In this document: piece by piece, positions 6,356 through 7,906 of the stretch
How the letters are laid out: the number at the start of each line of letters is the position of its first letter
Numbering within the stretch: the first letter of the stretch is position 1
NCBI GenBank assembly: GCA_002415845.1
Contig: DIAR01000037.1
Coordinates: 737-8,642, forward strand
Length of the DNA stretch: 7,906 nt
Direction of reading: 5' to 3'
Source: Candidatus Woesebacteria bacterium UBA5073
GTDB taxonomy: Bacteria > Patescibacteriota > Microgenomatia > UBA8517
Program-made: the position numbers and the translations under genes
The notes under the pieces: model-generated
What the model was told of the DNA's origin: nothing
The model's input: the letters and a program-made list of their open reading frames with translations, nothing else
Databases searched by the model: none

Positions 6356-6372
6356 TTTGCGCAAAATTTTGC
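6356..6372. repeat. Two overlapping perfect palindromes (possible operator)
   Basis: TTTGCGCAAA (6356-6365) and GCAAAATTTTGC (6361-6372) are each perfect palindromes and share GCAAA, so three alternating TTTGC/GCAAA half-sites lie in 17 bases. They end 4 bases before an ATG at 6377. The arrangement could bind a dimeric regulator at two registers. No partner regulator can be assigned. Confidence 0.4.
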
Positions 6373-6376
6373 AATA

Positions 6377-6648
6377 ATGTATTCTCCCAAAGAGAAACGA
6401 TACGAAAAACGACTTCGGGTCAAAGATTACCTTTTAAGCGGGGAAATAATCCCTTGGCCTTTTTTACCAGGCATGTTTTTTTATTTTAAATGCGTGGTTT
6501 TCTTAGGCGAATACGCTAATTTAGGTTTGTTAACCTCTTTGTCGTTTTGGCTCGGCCTTACATGGTCCAGTTCCATGGGGCTTTCGACCATATGTACACC
6601 GCGACCTTTCTCCCAATAATGGGATTGATCCTGATTGATCGGCGATGA
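6377..6648 (+). pseudogene. Possible frameshifted small membrane-protein gene
   Basis: From the ATG at 6377 the frame reads a charged start (YSPKEKRYEKRLRVKDYLL), then hydrophobic PWPFLPGMFFYFKCVVFLG and NLGLLTSLSFWLGLTW, up to about 6565. It then turns into an unlikely Ser/Thr-rich tail ending near 6619. In the frame beginning at 6562 the sequence continues plausibly as MVQFHGAFDHMYTATFLPIM, then GLILIDRR, to a TGA at 6646. Joining the two frames near 6560 would give a membrane protein of about 90 residues with at least three hydrophobic segments. I do not recognise the family. Open but start-less frames continue on both sides, so the relic may have been longer. It could equally be two chance reading frames in non-coding DNA. 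Confidence 0.3.
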
Positions 6649-6855
6649 ACGTTCCTTAAGGTGCTAACTGTCCAAACTACTTTGTCTAAGGAGGCATTAT
6701 ATATAGGAAAAGGATAAATTCAAAGGGGTATTTAGATAGAAAAACTCGAGGAAACAGGGACGGGACTAGCTTTAAAACTATTTATAAAGTAGTACAGACA
6801 CATCCCCTTATCTGGGCACAGTTATGCCACAACATATTCCCCAGCAACTCTTTCC

Positions 6856-6882
6856 TTGACAACCTACTTTTCAGGGTATTAA
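6856..6882 (+). promoter_or_regulatory. Promoter of the 74-aa coiled-coil gene
   Basis: A perfect TTGACA -35 (6856-6861) is followed after 15 bases by TATTAA (6877-6882); alternatively TTAAAT at 6879-6884 gives a 17-base spacer. The ATG at 6891 lies 8 bases after TATTAA, so the message would be leaderless or nearly so. No Shine-Dalgarno sequence is present. Confidence 0.5.
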
Positions 6883-6890
6883 ATGAGCAT

Positions 6891-7115
6891 ATGACATTAA
6901 CTTTTAAGGATACCGAGGAAATAAGGGAAATCGTTCATGAAGAAATTGAAGAAAAAACAAAAAATCTTCCGACTAAGGATGAATTTTTTACCAAAATGGA
7001 TGAGGTAATGGGAGAATTAAAGACAATCCGCGAGGAACAAACCGTAATTGGCCATCGCGTTTCCAATCACGAGGATAGAATCACCAAACTTGAACGTAAA
7101 CAGGCTTTAGCCTAA
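6891..7115 (+). CDS. Small charged coiled-coil protein
   Basis: The 74-aa protein is highly charged (Glu/Lys-rich), with no cysteines, signal peptide or membrane helix. The sequence is predicted almost wholly helical, with heptad-like spacing over about residues 8-70 (EEIREIVHEEIEEKTK, then FFTKMDEVMGELKTIREEQ, then VSNHEDRITKLERK). From memory, short proteins of this kind, with a DEFxxKMDEVMGELKTIREEQ-like core, are common and uncharacterised in Patescibacteria. It probably self-associates. A consensus-like promoter lies directly upstream, and the start-codon spacing suggests leaderless translation. It converges with the helix-turn-helix gene, with only 9 bases between the stops and no terminator hairpin. 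The role is unknown. Confidence 0.8.
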   Translation: MTLTFKDTEEIREIVHEEIEEKTKNLPTKDEFFTKMDEVMGELKTIREEQTVIGHRVSNHEDRITKLERKQALA

Positions 7116-7124
7116 TAGAAGAAC

Positions 7125-7340
7125 TTACTGATTGCTCTGCATTCCCAGAAGCCAAAGCACGGCCTCTTTTTTGTAGCGCCGATCCCCTCTGGAGTTAATT
7201 CTGATCGCCGGCAATTTTCCTCTTTTCCCCCATCTTTTGATCGTTAAAGGAGAAACTCTTAAGAGTTCCGAAACTTCTTTGACGGTTAATAAATCAGGGA
7301 GATCTTCCAGTCTGATTTTTTTCTTGGTTTTCTCTTCCAT
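7125..7340 (-). CDS. MerR/excisionase-type helix-turn-helix DNA-binding protein
   Basis: The 71-aa protein consists mostly of a single HTH_17/excisionase-like domain. LLTVKEVSELLRVSPLTIKRW (from residue 17) forms the helix-turn-helix, and KRGKLPAIRINSRGDRRYK followed by EAVLWLL is the wing and closing helix. The N-terminus is basic (EEKTKKKIRLED). Such stand-alone domains act as small transcription regulators or as directionality factors of mobile elements. No integrase is visible here, so a regulator is as likely. I chose the ATG at 7340; an in-frame TTG at 7361 would add seven residues. A GATAAT box ends 12 bases before the ATG. It is divergent from the 61-aa gene across a 150-base gap and convergent with the coiled-coil gene, so autoregulation or control of the 61-aa gene from the shared gap is plausible but not shown. 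Confidence 0.88.
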   Translation of the reverse strand: MEEKTKKKIRLEDLPDLLTVKEVSELLRVSPLTIKRWGKRGKLPAIRINSRGDRRYKKEAVLWLLGMQSNQ

Positions 7341-7352
7341 TTTTGTATTTAA

Positions 7353-7358
7353 ATTATC
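7353..7358 (-). promoter_or_regulatory. Possible -10 box for the helix-turn-helix gene
   Basis: GATAAT on the minus strand (five of six matches) ends 12 bases before the ATG at 7340. No recognisable -35 lies at the usual distance, so support is weak. It lies in the gap shared with the divergent 61-aa gene. Confidence 0.25.
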
Positions 7359-7453
7359 CAATTAAGTAAGCAATTGATATAGTCTCGTGCTTAAGTAATA
7401 TCTTAACTAATCACAAAATATCAAAGCGGTACAGGGGTGTCAATAGTCATTTA

Positions 7454-7482
7454 TTGAAAAAAATATATTTAACTGATACTAT
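7454..7482 (+). promoter_or_regulatory. Promoter of the 61-aa gene
   Basis: TTGAAA (7454-7459, five of six) is followed by exactly 17 bases and then TACTAT (7477-7482), preceded by TG at 7474-7475 to give an extended -10. The ATG at 7491 lies 8 bases after the hexamer, the same spacing as at the 74-aa gene and idi. No Shine-Dalgarno sequence is present. Confidence 0.5.
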
Positions 7483-7490
7483 TCACCCAT

Positions 7491-7676
7491 ATGAATAAAG
7501 AAAGCGAAAAAACAAATGTAGTTATTGGTCCAATGGTGATTGTTGAGCATATTGAATCCGAAGAGCCAAGATATCATGTGGTTAGTCCGTTCGATAAAGA
7601 TACTTTTGATTACGAACGCGTAGTTAAAAGTATTCAGGATCCAAAATACGGATATGACGGAGGTTTTGACTTCTAA
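7491..7676 (+). CDS. Small acidic protein of unknown function
   Basis: This 61-aa cytosolic protein has no cysteines or membrane helix. A polar start (NKESEKTN) precedes a beta-like VVIGPMVIVEHI segment (10-21), then EEPRYHVVSPFDKDTFDYERVV (24-45) and an Asp/Gly/Tyr/Phe-rich tail (YGYDGGFDF). I recognise no family. The short acidic chain with a beta-strand core would suit a small single-domain regulator, antitoxin-like or inhibitor protein, but no motif decides between these. It has the best-looking promoter in the window and normal codon use. It converges with the isopentenyl phosphate kinase gene, with only two bases between stop codons, so transcription of the two could interfere. Confidence 0.65.
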   Translation: MNKESEKTNVVIGPMVIVEHIESEEPRYHVVSPFDKDTFDYERVVKSIQDPKYGYDGGFDF

Positions 7677-7678
7677 AT

Positions 7679-7906
7679 CTAGTTAGTTATTCTGGTTCCC
7701 TTAATCTTCTTCCCCAACATCGCTCTTTTAATTTCTCCTTTGATCTTGCCGTTAATGATTAAGGTTTGAATTCCCAAGCTCTTGGCAATTAATAAACTTT
7801 CTTCGACTTTATGGACCATTCCCCCAGTGACATCGGTTTCCTTGGCTCCTTTGATTGAACTTTTGTAATCTTTATAGTTTTTGGGGGTTATTTTGGCTAT
7901 CGTCTT
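7679..7906 (-). CDS. Isopentenyl phosphate kinase, C-terminal part
   Basis: The last 75 codons were translated by hand from the right edge to the TAG at 7681-7679; the rest lies outside the window. The fragment contains GAKETDVTGGMVHKVEESL, then AKSLGIQTLIINGK, and ends LGKKIKGTRITN. DVTGGMxxKV, the (I/V)xIxNG strand and the terminal LxGxxxGTxI are typical of isopentenyl phosphate kinases of the amino-acid-kinase fold, which phosphorylate isopentenyl phosphate to the diphosphate in the archaeal-style alternative mevalonate pathway. Glutamate 5-kinase, the nearest bacterial relative, has GTGGMxTK instead of DVTGGMxxK, so it fits less well. The catalytic His and the nucleotide-binding N-terminus are not visible. 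Its product is the substrate of the Idi encoded at the left of the window. Confidence 0.85.
   Translation of the reverse strand, partial: KTIAKITPKNYKDYKSSIKGAKETDVTGGMVHKVEESLLIAKSLGIQTLIINGKIKGEIKRAMLGKKIKGTRITN

Larger units (their letters stand above)
6105..6890. other. 786-base stretch without a convincing intact gene
   Basis: Between the minus-strand 443-aa gene and the plus-strand 74-aa gene I see no complete gene with initiation signals. The left end (6105-6160) is AT-rich with several TATA-like runs that could serve transcription in either direction. The middle carries broken membrane-protein-like reading frames and a pair of overlapping palindromes. A tandem pair of GATTGATC sequences (6623-6630 and 6633-6640, 10-base period) follows. 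The right end carries the promoter of the 74-aa gene. No tRNA, CRISPR array or insertion-sequence ends are apparent. Confidence 0.6.

Noticed and set aside
6214..6489. Plus-strand reading frame of about 90 codons
   Set aside because: It has no initiation signal, an odd composition and no recognisable motif, and it overlaps the more plausible frame starting at 6377.
6646..6648. TGA read as an amino acid (recoded as glycine, as in Gracilibacteria/Absconditabacteria) in the plus-strand frame through 6562-6715
   Set aside because: TGA acts as a normal stop in the DUF5674 gene, forming the ATGA overlap with the next start, and the frame meets TAA soon after. Decay or chance is simpler.
6690..6890. 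Open frame continuing upstream of the 74-aa gene for about 67 codons
   Set aside because: It has no ATG, GTG or TTG start and overlaps a consensus promoter, and the 74-aa protein begins naturally at 6891. It could be part of a relic but is not supported as coding.
6883..6894. Three-codon mini-ORF (ATG AGC ATA TGA) overlapping the start of the 74-aa gene
   Set aside because: If the transcript starts near 6889 the mini-ORF is not on it; it probably arises by chance from the local ATG-rich sequence.

Overview
The window is about 40% GC and densely packed with short-spaced genes, two clusters of them on the minus strand. It most likely comes from a Patescibacteria (Candidate Phyla Radiation) genome, perhaps a Microgenomates-like lineage. 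This is an inference from memory of gene content: a DUF5674 protein, a secreted protein ending in an xWKEVAP-type module, a short charged coiled-coil protein, and bacterial-type genes sitting beside archaeal-style isoprenoid genes. There is no rRNA or tRNA to settle the taxonomy.

Positions 1-2264 (minus strand) form one probable operon, read right to left: DUF5674 protein, an unknown 86-aa protein (ATGA overlap), type I isopentenyl-diphosphate isomerase (idi), a seven-helix membrane protein of the 7TM_transglut type with its own signal peptide, and the first 64 codons of a RimK-like ATP-grasp ligase whose start codon directly abuts the stop of the membrane gene. The last two are a known functional pair in other bacteria.

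Positions 2325-6104 (minus strand) encode envelope proteins: a 443-aa protein with a cytoplasmic N-terminal region, an internal SRRKFLK/lipobox-like anchor and an extracellular C-terminal domain; a 153-aa single-pass membrane protein; and, overlapping it by 10 bases, a 627-aa secreted protein with 44 cysteines in 227 residues followed by an Ig-like region and a large C-terminal module.

Positions 6105-6890 have no convincing intact gene. They contain fragments in two plus-strand frames that read like a broken membrane-protein gene, a pair of overlapping palindromes, and a promoter at the right-hand end. Positions 6891-7681 hold three small genes: a coiled-coil protein (+), a MerR/excisionase-type helix-turn-helix protein (-) and an unknown 61-aa protein (+). 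The window ends with the C-terminal 75 residues of an isopentenyl phosphate kinase (-).

Two themes run through the window. First, idi and isopentenyl phosphate kinase, about 6 kb apart, point to the archaeal-style alternative mevalonate route. Second, Shine-Dalgarno sequences are nearly absent, while -10 boxes (often extended, TGnTAnnAT) lie 6-10 bases before several ATG codons, suggesting leaderless or very short-leader mRNAs.
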